A stretch of DNA of 13,461 nt from CAZHAM01 sp964530415 (GCA_964530415.1 CAZHAM010000015.1:1-13461); one strand, 5' to 3'. Shown: positions 1-7,574, counted from the stretch's first letter. Notes: generated by a model not told the origin, from the letters alone. Numbers and translations are program-made.

Positions 1-1
1 T

Positions 2-76
2 TGGAGCGGGTGACGGGGTTCGAACCCGCGATCTTCTCCTTGGGAAGGAGACGCTCTACCACTAAGCCACACCCGC
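2..76 (-). tRNA. tRNA-Gly (anticodon CCC), CCA encoded
   Basis: Reading the minus strand gives a full cloverleaf. The 7-bp acceptor stem is GCGGGTG/CACCCGC. The D-arm is GGCTTAGTGGTAGAGC, and the anticodon stem TCTCC/GGAGA closes the loop TTCCCAA, so the anticodon is CCC. The T-arm carries GTTCGAA. The discriminator is U73, as is usual for bacterial tRNA-Gly. The CCA tail is encoded at 2-4. A tRNA-Gly with CCC reads only GGG, so other isoacceptors must be elsewhere in the genome. Confidence 0.96.
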
Positions 77-86
77 AAACTGAAAA

Positions 87-94
87 TATATTAT
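87..94 (+). promoter_or_regulatory. Possible -10 element for the glycosyltransferase gene
   Basis: TATATTAT contains two overlapping -10-like hexamers (TATATT at 87-92, TATTAT at 89-94), 20-27 nt before the ATG at 114. It overlaps the divergent tRNA-Gly -10, so the same short AT-rich stretch may serve both strands. No -35 is evident; the expected position falls inside the tRNA gene. Confidence 0.3.
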
Positions 95-98
95 CACA
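90..98 (-). promoter_or_regulatory. Extended -10 promoter of tRNA-Gly
   Basis: On the minus strand TGTGATAAT is an extended -10 (TGn plus GATAAT). Counting seven bases from its end puts the transcription start near 83, giving a leader of about 7 nt before the tRNA 5' end at 76. No clear -35 is seen, which is acceptable for an extended -10. Confidence 0.55.
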
Positions 99-113
99 AA
101 ACCAAATCCAAAG

Positions 114-1610
114 ATGTATAATTTCATCTCAATGATTAAATGGATTATAGTAAAACATTCTGAGATACTTTTTATACTAGTACTCACGCTAATTTCCACA
201 TTTTTCTATTTTTATAAACTCGATTACGCGTATTTTTTTACAGATGAAATATTGTATGTAAATACCGGAATAGAGCACTTAAGTGGTGAGTACAACAATG
301 TTTTACAGGCACCGCTTCTTGGAAAATATATTGCAGGGATAGCAGGATTAATTAATGAGGATAACGTAAACATTTTAAGAGCGCCGTTTGCACTTTTGGG
401 GGTGTTGAGCGTACTTCTGGTATACAAAATCCTATCGGACCACGAAGGTAAAATCTGGGGTTTTTTTGGAGGAATTTTATATTTATCAAGTCCTTTATTG
501 TACTCATCAACACGAATGGTGATGCTGGAATCTCCAATGCATTTTTTGTGGTTATTGGCACATTTATTTTTGTTAAAAGCCCTAGTTGAACCTAAAAAAT
601 TAATTAATTACATTCTTGCAGGTTTCTTTATTGGATTTGGTGTCGCGACAAAATATCCGACTCTGGTTTTTTACCCATTTATACTAATTTTATATTTTGT
701 AATTAGGAAAAGCGGAAAAGATCTATTCCCATTTAAAAACTTAGTGAGTATCTACTTATCGTCTTTTGTTGGTTTCGGAATTGTATATTCACATTTTGTA
801 TATTCAACTGGACTTAGCGGAATTAAACTCTTTATAAAAGATAATCTGCAGACTTTTACTAAATTTGGAATTGAAGGCAAGCCGCATGTAATAGATGGGA
901 AGTTATATTCAAAATCTCCTTGGTGGACAAACATATATTTTTATTTTGAGAATAACAATTTTTACAAAGTATTTTTAACTTTTTGGTCTGCGATATCAGC
1001 ATTTTTACACAAAAGCTTTTTATCGTTTTACTTTGGTTTATTTGGACTTTTAACTTTGATATTTATGCAAACTTTAGATGTTAAGAGTGCTAGATATATG
1101 TCGAGTGTTGAATTATCGATGATATTTTTAGTAGTAATTTTTATAAAACACCTTTACTCGTATAAAGATAAACTTATCTCGATTTTATTAACAATTTTTA
1201 TTGCGGTCATTCTTATACAAGACTTCGGACAAATAATTAACCAAAAACCAACTGAATATAACGCCCTTTTTATGTATTTGGGAAAAATGACAAGTAATTT
1301 TACTGACAGCAATAAAATATACATTTATGGTTCCTCCAGAAGTACAAAATGGTATTCAAAAGAAATTGCCGATGAGATTTTAGAGTCGGACAGAGATCTT
1401 GATGCTATGTGCAGTGAGTTTAAAAACTACACGATCTTCATATTTGATTTATCAGATTTACCAAGAAATCCAACAAATAAATTAATAAGTTACGTGCAAG
1501 AAAATCGCGAAATGTTCACATTTGAAAGAAAGTTTGGGTTTGATATTTACAAATTAATTCCCGGATTTAATCCCGTCTTTGAGTGTCGTGATCAAATAAT
1601 AGTAAAGTAA
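114..1610 (+). CDS. Multi-pass membrane GT-C glycosyltransferase (PMT/ArnT-like, GT39 superfamily)
   Basis: 498 aa, very hydrophobic, with about 8-10 predicted membrane helices over residues 1-390 and a soluble C-terminal tail of about 110 residues. After the first helix comes FFTDEILY, with the acidic D44-E45 pair in the first external loop that is typical of the PMT/ArnT family. QAPLLGKYIAG follows in the position of the family HPPLG-like motif. SARYM near residue 350 resembles the conserved RY before the last helices. Members transfer sugars from polyprenyl-phosphate donors to proteins or lipids on the outer face of the membrane; the acceptor cannot be told here. The start has no clear Shine-Dalgarno; an in-frame ATG at 132 (residue 7) is an alternative. 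It diverges from tRNA-Gly and converges on the LysM gene, so it is probably monocistronic. Confidence 0.75.
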   Translation: MYNFISMIKWIIVKHSEILFILVLTLISTFFYFYKLDYAYFFTDEILYVNTGIEHLSGEYNNVLQAPLLGKYIAGIAGLINEDNVNILRAPFALLGVLSVLLVYKILSDHEGKIWGFFGGILYLSSPLLYSSTRMVMLESPMHFLWLLAHLFLLKALVEPKKLINYILAGFFIGFGVATKYPTLVFYPFILILYFVIRKSGKDLFPFKNLVSIYLSSFVGFGIVYSHFVYSTGLSGIKLFIKDNLQTFTKFGIEGKPHVIDGKLYSKSPWWTNIYFYFENNNFYKVFLTFWSAISAFLHKSFLSFYFGLFGLLTLIFMQTLDVKSARYMSSVELSMIFLVVIFIKHLYSYKDKLISILLTIFIAVILIQDFGQIINQKPTEYNALFMYLGKMTSNFTDSNKIYIYGSSRSTKWYSKEIADEILESDRDLDAMCSEFKNYTIFIFDLSDLPRNPTNKLISYVQENREMFTFERKFGFDIYKLIPGFNPVFECRDQIIVK

Positions 1611-1614
1611 TGAA

Positions 1615-1640
1615 GGAGGCTCCTCTAAAGAGAAGCCCCC
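1615..1640 (-). terminator. Rho-independent-type terminator of the LysM gene
   Basis: On the minus strand GGCTTCTC, loop TTTA, GAGGAGCC forms an 8-bp stem with one G-U pair. It extends by three further pairs (GGG/TCC) to 11 bp and is followed by a moderately T-rich TTCATTACTTT. On the plus strand the same sequence has A-C mismatches and no T tract, so it fits the minus-strand transcript better, although it lies between two convergent genes. Confidence 0.6.
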
Positions 1641-1645
1641 ATCCT

Positions 1646-1669
1646 GTTGAAATCGATCTCGAGCTCAAC
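1646..1669 (-). other. Second small hairpin downstream of the LysM gene
   Basis: On the minus strand GTTGAG pairs with TTCAAC (6 bp, one G-U) around a 12-nt loop that holds two TCGA repeats. It sits between the LysM stop codon and the stronger terminator stem, so the 3' end of that transcript would carry two tandem hairpins. Its role is unknown and it could be incidental. Confidence 0.3.
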
Positions 1670-1702
1670 AAACTTACCTTTTTACACGAGAATATAAAAA
1701 GT

Positions 1703-2224
1703 TTACGGCAGAGTTAGAACCTGACCTGTCATAATGAGAGCTTGTTGTCCGTTAGCTAAAAATCCAACTGATCCCTTATTAGCTTCTAAAATTTTTGTCC
1801 AATCTGCTCCGTTTCCATAAACACCTTCTGCAATTTCCCACAATGTGTCGCCTGCTTTAACTGTGTACGATCCTGATTTAATTTCACCTTGGCTATAGTC
1901 GTTTGCTGTCCAAAATGCTTGCTGTGAATCCACGGTTTCAACTTTTGAAGTATCTTCTTTTGTTGCACCGGTAGCTGGTGACTTAGAGGTATCGTTTTGG
2001 TCTTTTTCATCCTTTGCGCCTTCTCCGTTTAGATCTCCGAACGCTTCCTCTTCTTCTGCACTGCCTACACCCCCTGATCTTTCTTGCTGATTTATGGTTT
2101 CTGTTGTTGTTTCGGGATTGTTAAAGTATTTATATGCTGCGAATACAAGGGCTAAGATAAATAATCCGCCGATAATTAATGCCAATCCGTCTTTTGAGTT
2201 TTCCTGTTGTGTTCCTTCTGTCAT
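1703..2224 (-). CDS. Membrane-anchored LysM domain protein
   Basis: 173 aa from the ATG at 2224-2222. Order of parts: a short polar N-terminus; one membrane helix at residues 13-34 (GLALIIGGLFILALVFAAYK); an acidic, Ser/Thr/Asp/Glu-rich low-complexity linker to about residue 115; a C-terminal LysM module from about residue 118. The LysM module has YTVKAGDTLWEIA near its start and TGQVLTLP at the end. LysM modules bind peptidoglycan or other GlcNAc polymers, so the protein probably tethers the membrane to the wall, or is a small wall sensor. An in-frame TTG at 2251 would add nine residues (MRTGVYYSK); ATG is preferred because the added residues look non-coding. GGGGGTG at 2236-2242 is a weak, distant ribosome site. 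The gene lies downstream of tRNA-Asp on the same strand. Confidence 0.85.
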   Translation of the reverse strand: MTEGTQQENSKDGLALIIGGLFILALVFAAYKYFNNPETTTETINQQERSGGVGSAEEEEAFGDLNGEGAKDEKDQNDTSKSPATGATKEDTSKVETVDSQQAFWTANDYSQGEIKSGSYTVKAGDTLWEIAEGVYGNGADWTKILEANKGSVGFLANGQQALIMTGQVLTLP

Positions 2225-2254
2225 TTTTGAGTAATACACCCCCGTTCTCAATAA

Positions 2255-2279
2255 ATTTTATTTGGTGCTACAACACCAA
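2255..2279 (-). promoter_or_regulatory. Possible LysM gene promoter with adjacent inverted repeat
   Basis: The minus strand holds a perfect 6-bp inverted repeat, TTGGTG-N6-CACCAA (2262-2279), followed at once by TAAAAT (2255-2260). TAAAAT could be a -10, with a start near 2248 and a leader of about 24 nt. The repeat may be an operator overlapping the promoter, or a weak hairpin ending the tRNA-Asp transcript. The sequence alone does not decide. Confidence 0.3.
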
Positions 2280-2318
2280 TGGGCAGATTGATGACTTAAT
2301 AATATTGCAATAAATTCA

Positions 2319-2395
2319 TGGCGAGACCGACGGGACTCGAACCCGCGACCTCCGCCGTGACAGGGCGGCGCTCTAACCAACTGAGCTACGGTCCC
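2319..2395 (-). tRNA. tRNA-Asp (anticodon GTC), CCA encoded
   Basis: The minus strand forms a cloverleaf. The acceptor stem GGGACCG pairs with CGGTCTC (one G-U). The D-arm is AGCTCAGTTGGTTAGAGC. The anticodon stem GCCGC (paired through wobble and Watson-Crick bases) carries the loop CTGTCAC, so the anticodon is GTC. The T-arm is GCGGGTTCGAGTCCCGT. The discriminator is G73 and CCA is encoded at 2319-2321. G73 and GTC are standard identity elements for aspartate. Confidence 0.96.
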
Positions 2396-2415
2396 ACGCT
2401 TCTAAAGCAACTGAA

Positions 2416-2421
2416 AGTATA
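2416..2421 (-). promoter_or_regulatory. -10 element of tRNA-Asp
   Basis: On the minus strand TATACT (5 of 6 to TATAAT) lies 20 nt before the tRNA 5' end, predicting a start near 2409 and a 14-nt leader. The -35 region is not convincing. The intergenic stretch also holds the divergent polX promoter. Confidence 0.4.
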
Positions 2422-2466
2422 ACCAATTTATCGCAATTAGGCCATAAGTGCAATATTACGCTTAGG

Positions 2467-2475
2467 TGATAAAAT
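2467..2475 (+). promoter_or_regulatory. Extended -10 of polX, placed for a leaderless mRNA
   Basis: TGATAAAAT is an extended -10 (TG-n-TAAAAT). Its last base is 2475, so the usual seven-base step puts the transcription start at 2482, the A of the polX ATG. There is no Shine-Dalgarno in the six bases between. The same layout recurs before htpX and the clp gene. Confidence 0.6.
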
Positions 2476-2481
2476 TTTTAT

Positions 2482-4242
2482 ATGGAAAACAATTACCGCC
2501 TAACAAACAAGGAAGTTGTCGCAATACTAAAGGAGGTATTGGCTGCTATGGAGGTAAAAAACGTTAACATTTTTAAGATTAGAGCTTACCAAAACGCTAT
2601 TGCAGTAATAGATAACCTTTCAAACTCAGTTTATGATATTTGGGAAAACAAACGTTTAGACGAGATTCCGTCGGTTGGTACAGCTTTAGCCCAACATTTA
2701 AACGATTTGTTCACAAGCGGAACCTCAAAAGAGTTTGAACAGGTAAAATTCGGACTTCCTGAAGGAATGTTTAGTTTAATCGGTATTCGCGGAATCGGTG
2801 CAAAAAAGGCTTTTAAGCTTGCTCATGCCTTTAAACTTGTTAATCGTGAAAAAGCTATTGAAGATATCAAAGAGCGCGCCTTAAAGGGAGAAATCAAGGT
2901 GTTAGATGGTTTTGGCGAGAAGTCCGAAAAAGACATATTAGAAGCCATTGAACAGATGAAGATGACTAAAAATGAAAAACCCCGAACTTTACTGGTTATT
3001 GCCGAGCAAGTTGTCGAACGAGTACTCGAGCATATGCATAAATGCGATCAGGTTCTTAAAATCGACGCATTGGGCTCGTTTCGAAGACGCAACCCCACAA
3101 TTGGAGACTTAGACTTTGTTGTCGCTACAAACGATCCAGAAAAGGTTATGAGTCATTTCTTAGCTTTTGACGAAGTTTCAGAAGTATTGGTAAAAGGAGA
3201 CAAAAAGGTTGCTGTTGTTTTAAAAAACGATATGCAGGCTGATTTAAGGGTTTCTGCGCCCCAAGCTTACGGCGCGATGCTTCAGTACAATACGGGCTCG
3301 AAACAACACAATATAGTTTTAAGAACTTACGCCCTCGACAAAGGCATGTCTTTAAACGAGTATGGTATTAAAATAAACGGTGAAAACAAAGAATTCGCCA
3401 CCGAAGAAGCATTTTATAAAAAACTTGGCCTTCCTCCGATACCTCCGGAGTTGAGACACGGTGCAAACGAAGTTGAATTAGCGTCAAAAAACAAACTTCC
3501 TAAACTGATTGAATTAAAAGATATAAAAGGCGATTGTCACACTCATACAACTGACTCGGATGGTGAAAATACTATGGAAGAAATGCTGACTATGGCTTCA
3601 AAATTAAAATACGAATATTATGGCATTTCAGACCACGCGCCAAGCATTATAAATAGGGGAGAAGAGGAAGTAGCCCAGATATTAGTTGAAAAAAGAAAGC
3701 GAATCGATTCCTTTAATAAAACTCACCCAAACATAAAAGTTTTCTTTGGCTACGAAGTAAACATCTTAGCTGAAGCAAAATTAGCTCTTCCAGACGAGTA
3801 TTTAAAAATGTTGGATTATGTTGTAGCTTCAATCCACACCTCTTTTACTCAAGACCGAGACCAAGTAACAAAAAGACTTGTAAACGCGCTTGAAAACCCA
3901 TACGTAAATATTATCGGACACCCAGCAGGCGGACTTTTAAACGAACGCGACCCCATTGATCCTGACTGGAACAAAGTTTTTGATGCCGCTAAAGCCAATA
4001 ACAAAATTTTAGAGATAAATGCGCAGCCAAATCGTTTAGATCTTAGCTATGATTTGGTTGCCGAAGCAATTAAAAGGGGCATTAAAATAATTATTAATTC
4101 AGATGCGCATTCGATAAACCAACTACTCAATATAAAGTACGGAATAGACGTGGCGCGCAGAGGAGGTTGCGAAGCTAAAGACGTAATAAACACATATTCG
4201 TTTGAGGATTTTAAAAAAGCCGTTTCTTTGCGTAACTGGTAA
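2482..4242 (+). CDS. polX: DNA polymerase/3'-5' exonuclease PolX (family X polymerase plus PHP domain)
   Basis: 586 aa, close to the usual 570-580 for bacterial PolX. Residues 1-150 hold the 8-kDa-like domain and helix-hairpin-helix segments (EIPSVGTALA at 61-70, GIRGIGAKKA at 101-110) for DNA binding. The nucleotidyltransferase core has GSFRRRNPTIGDLDF, with metal-binding D209 and D211 and the third aspartate D254 in QADLRV. A C-terminal PHP phosphoesterase starts near residue 350, with metal-ligand motifs DCHTHT, ISDHA, IHTSF, IIGHP and NSDAHS all intact, so the 3'-5' exonuclease should be active. The family fills short gaps and processes abasic ends in base-excision repair. The start codon has no ribosome site and the mRNA is probably leaderless. 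The gene diverges from tRNA-Asp. Confidence 0.95.
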   Translation: MENNYRLTNKEVVAILKEVLAAMEVKNVNIFKIRAYQNAIAVIDNLSNSVYDIWENKRLDEIPSVGTALAQHLNDLFTSGTSKEFEQVKFGLPEGMFSLIGIRGIGAKKAFKLAHAFKLVNREKAIEDIKERALKGEIKVLDGFGEKSEKDILEAIEQMKMTKNEKPRTLLVIAEQVVERVLEHMHKCDQVLKIDALGSFRRRNPTIGDLDFVVATNDPEKVMSHFLAFDEVSEVLVKGDKKVAVVLKNDMQADLRVSAPQAYGAMLQYNTGSKQHNIVLRTYALDKGMSLNEYGIKINGENKEFATEEAFYKKLGLPPIPPELRHGANEVELASKNKLPKLIELKDIKGDCHTHTTDSDGENTMEEMLTMASKLKYEYYGISDHAPSIINRGEEEVAQILVEKRKRIDSFNKTHPNIKVFFGYEVNILAEAKLALPDEYLKMLDYVVASIHTSFTQDRDQVTKRLVNALENPYVNIIGHPAGGLLNERDPIDPDWNKVFDAAKANNKILEINAQPNRLDLSYDLVAEAIKRGIKIIINSDAHSINQLLNIKYGIDVARRGGCEAKDVINTYSFEDFKKAVSLRNW

Positions 4243-4248
4243 ACCGTA

Positions 4249-4276
4249 TTGCATCAACGAAATTTTAGCGTAATAT
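4249..4276 (+). promoter_or_regulatory. lemA promoter (TTGCAT-16-TAATAT)
   Basis: A -35-like TTGCAT (4249-4254), a 16-bp spacer and a -10-like TAATAT (4271-4276) lie just after the polX stop. The predicted start near 4283 gives a leader of about 20 nt that contains the strong Shine-Dalgarno AAAAGGAGGT at 4291-4300. This contrasts with the leaderless layout of polX and htpX on either side. Confidence 0.5.
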
Positions 4277-4302
4277 CAAAATAGTAATTTAAAAGGAGGT
4301 CT

Positions 4303-4860
4303 ATGTCTTTACCAATAATCTTACTTATAATCTTAATTGCCGCAGGCGTTTGGCTTGCAGGTATTTATAACAAGTTAGCGTCCCTAAAAGTAAAAATTTC
4401 AGAAGCTTGGAGTCAAATCGATGTTCAGCTTAAAAGAAGAGCTGATTTAATCCCAAATTTGGTCGAAAGTGTAAAAGCTTACGCATCACACGAAAAAGAA
4501 GTTTTTGACAACGTTACAAGAGCTCGATCCGCTTTACTAAGTTCTAAGAATCCAAATGAAGCCGGTGCTGCCGACAATATGCTAACAGGAGCCTTAAAGA
4601 CCCTATTTGCAGTCGCAGAAGCTTACCCGGAATTGAAAGCACAAGAGGGATTTATTAACTTGCAAAAGGAATTAAGTGATACAGAAGACAAGGTTGCTTA
4701 TTCAAGACAGTTTTACAATACTGTTGTAAGACAGTTTAACGAGTTAATTGTCGTGTTCCCGTCCAATTTAGTGGCAGGAATGTTTGGTTTTACAAAGCAG
4801 GAGTTCTTTGAAGCAGATGAAAAAGAACGCGAAGCTGTAAAAGTCGACTTTAATAAGTAA
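4303..4860 (+). CDS. lemA: LemA family membrane protein
   Basis: 185 aa, the normal size for LemA. An N-terminal membrane helix (residues 2-20) is followed by the family signature: YNKLASLKVKISEAWSQI, then DVQLKRRADLIPNLVESV and a long cytoplasmic helical bundle ending in LVAGMFGFTKQEFFEAD. The biochemical role of LemA is not settled. In many bacteria it is encoded next to an HtpX-type M48 metalloprotease, as here, which suggests a shared role in membrane protein quality control. The Shine-Dalgarno AAGGAGGT is the strongest in the window, but its core ends only three bases before the ATG, closer than usual. No other start codon fits better. Confidence 0.93.
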   Translation: MSLPIILLIILIAAGVWLAGIYNKLASLKVKISEAWSQIDVQLKRRADLIPNLVESVKAYASHEKEVFDNVTRARSALLSSKNPNEAGAADNMLTGALKTLFAVAEAYPELKAQEGFINLQKELSDTEDKVAYSRQFYNTVVRQFNELIVVFPSNLVAGMFGFTKQEFFEADEKEREAVKVDFNK

Positions 4861-4887
4861 TAGTTAAAATTTGCATAAGTTTGGTTG

Positions 4888-4896
4888 TGTTAAAAT
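4888..4896 (+). promoter_or_regulatory. Extended -10 of htpX, placed for a leaderless mRNA
   Basis: TGTTAAAAT (TG-n-TAAAAT) ends at 4896. Seven bases on is 4903, the A of the htpX ATG. A TTGCAT at 4871-4876 is only 14 bp from the hexamer, too close for a standard -35. No Shine-Dalgarno is present. A separate promoter here means htpX need not depend on the lemA transcript. Confidence 0.58.
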
Positions 4897-4902
4897 CACC
4901 CT

Positions 4903-5805
4903 ATGCCAAACATATACCAAAATATTAGTAAAAATAAACAGGAAACAGTTGTTATTATGGTGTTGTTTGTGGCTATAGTAAGCTTTTTGGGCTGGTTTGT
5001 CGGCGAGTTTTACTTTGACGGTTCAGGAACTTTTTTTATAGGCCTTGCGCTTATTTTCTCAGGTATTTCTGCATTTATTTCGTACTATAACTCGGATAAA
5101 ATGGTTTTAGCTTTATCTGGTGCGGTTGAACTTGATCCTGAGCAAAACAGAGACCTTTATCACGTGGTGGAAAACGTTTGTATCGCAGCAGGTCTTCCCT
5201 TGCCTAAAATTTATATTATTGAGGACTCTGCTATGAACGCCTTTGCAACAGGCAGAGATCCCGAACACAGTGTAATTTGTTTCACAACCGGCATGATTTC
5301 GAGCTTGGAAAAAAGGGAACTAGAGGGTGTTACAGCTCACGAACTCTCACATATTGGCAATTATGATATTAGATTAATGTCCATCGTAAGTGTTTTGGTA
5401 GGAACCGTAACTTTGTTAGCAGACTGGTTCACAAGAGGCATGTTTTACGGAAAAAGAAGCCGAAGCAACAATTCAAGCGAACTTTCAGGAATAATTTTGA
5501 TTTTTGGGCTAATTTTTATGATCTTAAGCCCTATAATCGCTACTTTTATCAAATTAGCTGTTAGCAGAAACCGTGAGTATTTAGCTGATTCTTCTGCAGC
5601 GTTAATAACAAGGTATCCCGCAGGTTTAGCGAGTGCGTTGCGAAAACTTTCGCAGGACCAAGAAATTCTTGAAGCTGCAAACGGCGCCACAGCTCATTTG
5701 TACATCTCAAATCCTTTAAGGTCAGATCTTTCGGGAAAAATTGCACAACTTTTTAATACACACCCTCCTATAGAAGAGCGTATCAGAAGGCTCGAATCTA
5801 TGTAA
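4903..5805 (+). CDS. htpX: HtpX-like M48 family membrane zinc metalloprotease
   Basis: 300 aa, about the usual HtpX length. Two N-terminal membrane helices (about 17-36 and 42-61) precede the protease domain. The zinc site is HELSH (H146, E147, H150), with the third ligand E225 in NREYLADS. Two more hydrophobic segments (about 158-175 and 195-220) lie between these. The PLPKIYII and MNAFATGRDPEHSVI segments are typical of the family. HtpX cleaves damaged or misassembled inner-membrane proteins from the cytoplasmic side. It follows lemA by 42 bp with its own leaderless promoter. Confidence 0.94.
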   Translation: MPNIYQNISKNKQETVVIMVLFVAIVSFLGWFVGEFYFDGSGTFFIGLALIFSGISAFISYYNSDKMVLALSGAVELDPEQNRDLYHVVENVCIAAGLPLPKIYIIEDSAMNAFATGRDPEHSVICFTTGMISSLEKRELEGVTAHELSHIGNYDIRLMSIVSVLVGTVTLLADWFTRGMFYGKRSRSNNSSELSGIILIFGLIFMILSPIIATFIKLAVSRNREYLADSSAALITRYPAGLASALRKLSQDQEILEAANGATAHLYISNPLRSDLSGKIAQLFNTHPPIEERIRRLESM

Positions 5806-5818
5806 GGTATTTAAAAAA

Positions 5819-5827
5819 TGCTATCAT
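5819..5827 (+). promoter_or_regulatory. Extended -10 promoter of the gat operon
   Basis: TGCTATCAT (TG-n-TATCAT) ends at 5827, predicting a start near 5834 and a leader of only about 9 nt (purine-rich GAAAAAAGT) before gatC. The mRNA would be near-leaderless and has no AGGAG core. It is the only promoter candidate I can see for the seven genes that follow. Confidence 0.45.
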
Positions 5828-5842
5828 CAAAAAGAAAAAAGT

Positions 5843-6133
5843 ATGTCTACGATTTCAATAGAAGAAGTAAATAAAATAGCTAAACTATCAAAACTCGATC
5901 TCGGAGACCAAGTTGAAAAATTTTCTGAACTTTTAAGCGACACTTTAAACTACATACAAGTCTTAGGAGAATTAGACACCGAAAATGTTCCCGAAACTTA
6001 CCAGGTAACAGGTTTAAGCAATGTTTACCAAAAATCACAAAACAAATCGTTAGATAAGGAAGATTCGCTTAAAAACGCAAGTCACCGTGTAAAAGATTTA
6101 TTTGGAACCTCGGCGGTTTTTGATAGGGAATAG
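5843..6133 (+). CDS. gatC: Asp-tRNA(Asn)/Glu-tRNA(Gln) amidotransferase subunit GatC
   Basis: 96 aa, normal size. The N-terminal helix has SIEEVNKIAKLSKLDL, the GatC signature, followed by FSELLSDTLNYIQVLGELDTE and the extended C-terminal wrap with a NVPETYQVTGLSNV-like segment. GatC is the small belt that clamps GatA to GatB in the GatCAB complex. It opens the operon, ends in TAG, and gatA begins four bases later. Confidence 0.93.
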   Translation: MSTISIEEVNKIAKLSKLDLGDQVEKFSELLSDTLNYIQVLGELDTENVPETYQVTGLSNVYQKSQNKSLDKEDSLKNASHRVKDLFGTSAVFDRE

Positions 6134-6137
6134 AAAA

Positions 6138-7574
6138 ATGGCTAATCTCAACGAACTCTCATTAACACAAGCTCTAACCGGTTTAAAAAATCGAGAATTT
6201 TCCTCTACCGAGTTAACAACCGCTTGTTTAAATCGAATAAAAAAACTTGACGATAAAATTAAAGCTTTTGTTACGATCACTGAAGAACTCGCATTGGTAT
6301 CAGCCAAAAAAGCTGATGATTTAATTCAAAAAGAAGGCGCGCAGATTTTTAATCAAAATCCGTTATTGGGAATTCCTTTTGCATTAAAAGATAACCACAG
6401 CACAAAAGGAATATTAACAACCGCTTCGTCAAAAATGTTAGATAATTATTTCCCGCCGTTTGACGCAACAGTTACAAAAAAATTACTCGAGGCAGGAGCG
6501 GTGCTTCTTGGAAAGACTAATATGGACGCTTTTGCACACGGGTCGTCAACAGAAACTTCAGACTTTTTTCCAACTTACAATCCTTGGGATACAAAAAAAG
6601 TCCCGGGGGGATCATCGGGAGGCTCTGCAGCAGCAGTTTCTGCAGATATGTGTATTTTTGCTATGGGCAGCGAAACCGCTGGAAGTGTACGCGGCCCCGC
6701 AGCTTGGTGCGGCATTACAGGTCTAAAACCTTCGTACGGAAGAGTGAGCAGATACGGTGTCGTCGCTATGGCGTCATCTACTGATCAGCCAGGTCCTCTA
6801 ACAAAAAATGTGGAAGATGCCGCCTACATTTTAAAAATTGTTGCCGGAGTCGATCCTTTGGACGCGACAACTTCGCCAAAAGAAGTAGATGATTATTTTG
6901 AAAAAATCGGAAACTCAAGTTTAAAAGGTTTAAAAGTTGGAGTGCCTAAATCATATTTTGAAATTGAACTTGAGCCCGGAGTAAAAAAGGCCACTGAAGA
7001 TGCAATCGCACTATTAAAAGAAAACGGAGCCGAATTAATAGATGTGGATCTTTTAAGCCCCAAATATTCAATCGCGGTGTACACAATATTACAAAGATCC
7101 GAAGTCTCATCCAATTTATCGAGACTAGACGGAATTAGATACGGCAGAGACAGATCTAACTTTGGGTTTGAAGCCAAAAAAAGAATAATGCTTGGAACTT
7201 ACACTTTAAGCGAGGGCTACTACGACGCTTATTATTCCAAAGCACAAAAAGTGAGAACTTTAATTGTTGAGGATTTTAAAAAAGCGTTTGAAAAAGTAGA
7301 TGTTATTGTCGGCCCATCAATGCCGTGTACAGCATTAAAACTTGGAGAAAGTGCAAATTCCTCAATGTTTGGTGAATTAATGGATGTTTTAACAGAACCC
7401 GGAGCAATAGCAGGTTTAGCAGGACTCTCCGTGCCGTGCGGATTTTCAAACAATATGCCTGTAGGCTTTCAATTTATGTCCGGAATGGGTGATGAACTAA
7501 AAGTGCTTCAAGCAGGTTATAATTATCAGAGAGTATCAAATTTTCATAATGAAAGGCCAAACTTAGATGAATAA
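6138..7574 (+). CDS. gatA: Asp-tRNA(Asn)/Glu-tRNA(Gln) amidotransferase subunit GatA
   Basis: 478 aa from the ATG at 6138. The amidase-signature triad is complete: K84 in FALKDNH, S159 in VPGGSSGGS, and nucleophile S183 in GSETAGSVRGPAAW. The K-S-S spacing (75 and 24) is that of known GatA proteins. GatA hydrolyses glutamine and sends ammonia to GatB, which amidates misacylated Glu-tRNA(Gln) or Asp-tRNA(Asn). The frame stays open upstream to a TTG at 6102, but that start would overlap gatC by 32 nt. ATG 6138 lies four bases after the gatC stop with AGGGAA at 6125-6130, so it is preferred. The 3' end overlaps the next gene by 8 nt. Confidence 0.96.
   Translation: MANLNELSLTQALTGLKNREFSSTELTTACLNRIKKLDDKIKAFVTITEELALVSAKKADDLIQKEGAQIFNQNPLLGIPFALKDNHSTKGILTTASSKMLDNYFPPFDATVTKKLLEAGAVLLGKTNMDAFAHGSSTETSDFFPTYNPWDTKKVPGGSSGGSAAAVSADMCIFAMGSETAGSVRGPAAWCGITGLKPSYGRVSRYGVVAMASSTDQPGPLTKNVEDAAYILKIVAGVDPLDATTSPKEVDDYFEKIGNSSLKGLKVGVPKSYFEIELEPGVKKATEDAIALLKENGAELIDVDLLSPKYSIAVYTILQRSEVSSNLSRLDGIRYGRDRSNFGFEAKKRIMLGTYTLSEGYYDAYYSKAQKVRTLIVEDFKKAFEKVDVIVGPSMPCTALKLGESANSSMFGELMDVLTEPGAIAGLAGLSVPCGFSNNMPVGFQFMSGMGDELKVLQAGYNYQRVSNFHNERPNLDE

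Noticed and set aside
1613..1619. AAGGAGG, a perfect Shine-Dalgarno-like string after the glycosyltransferase stop
   Set aside because: No start codon follows at a usable distance; the bases are one arm of the terminator hairpin.
2225..2251. TTG start adding nine residues to the LysM protein
   Set aside because: ATG 2224 is present in frame; the extension adds no helix or signal and contains the likely weak ribosome site.
1..2400. tRNA genes as possible integration sites of a mobile element
   Set aside because: No integrase, no repeated tRNA 3' fragment and no phage- or plasmid-like genes are seen nearby.
6102..6137. TTG start that would lengthen GatA by 12 residues
   Set aside because: It would overlap gatC by 32 nt; the extra residues (EPRRFLIGNRK) are the gatC end read in another frame, and ATG 6138 has a better context and gives normal catalytic residue numbering.
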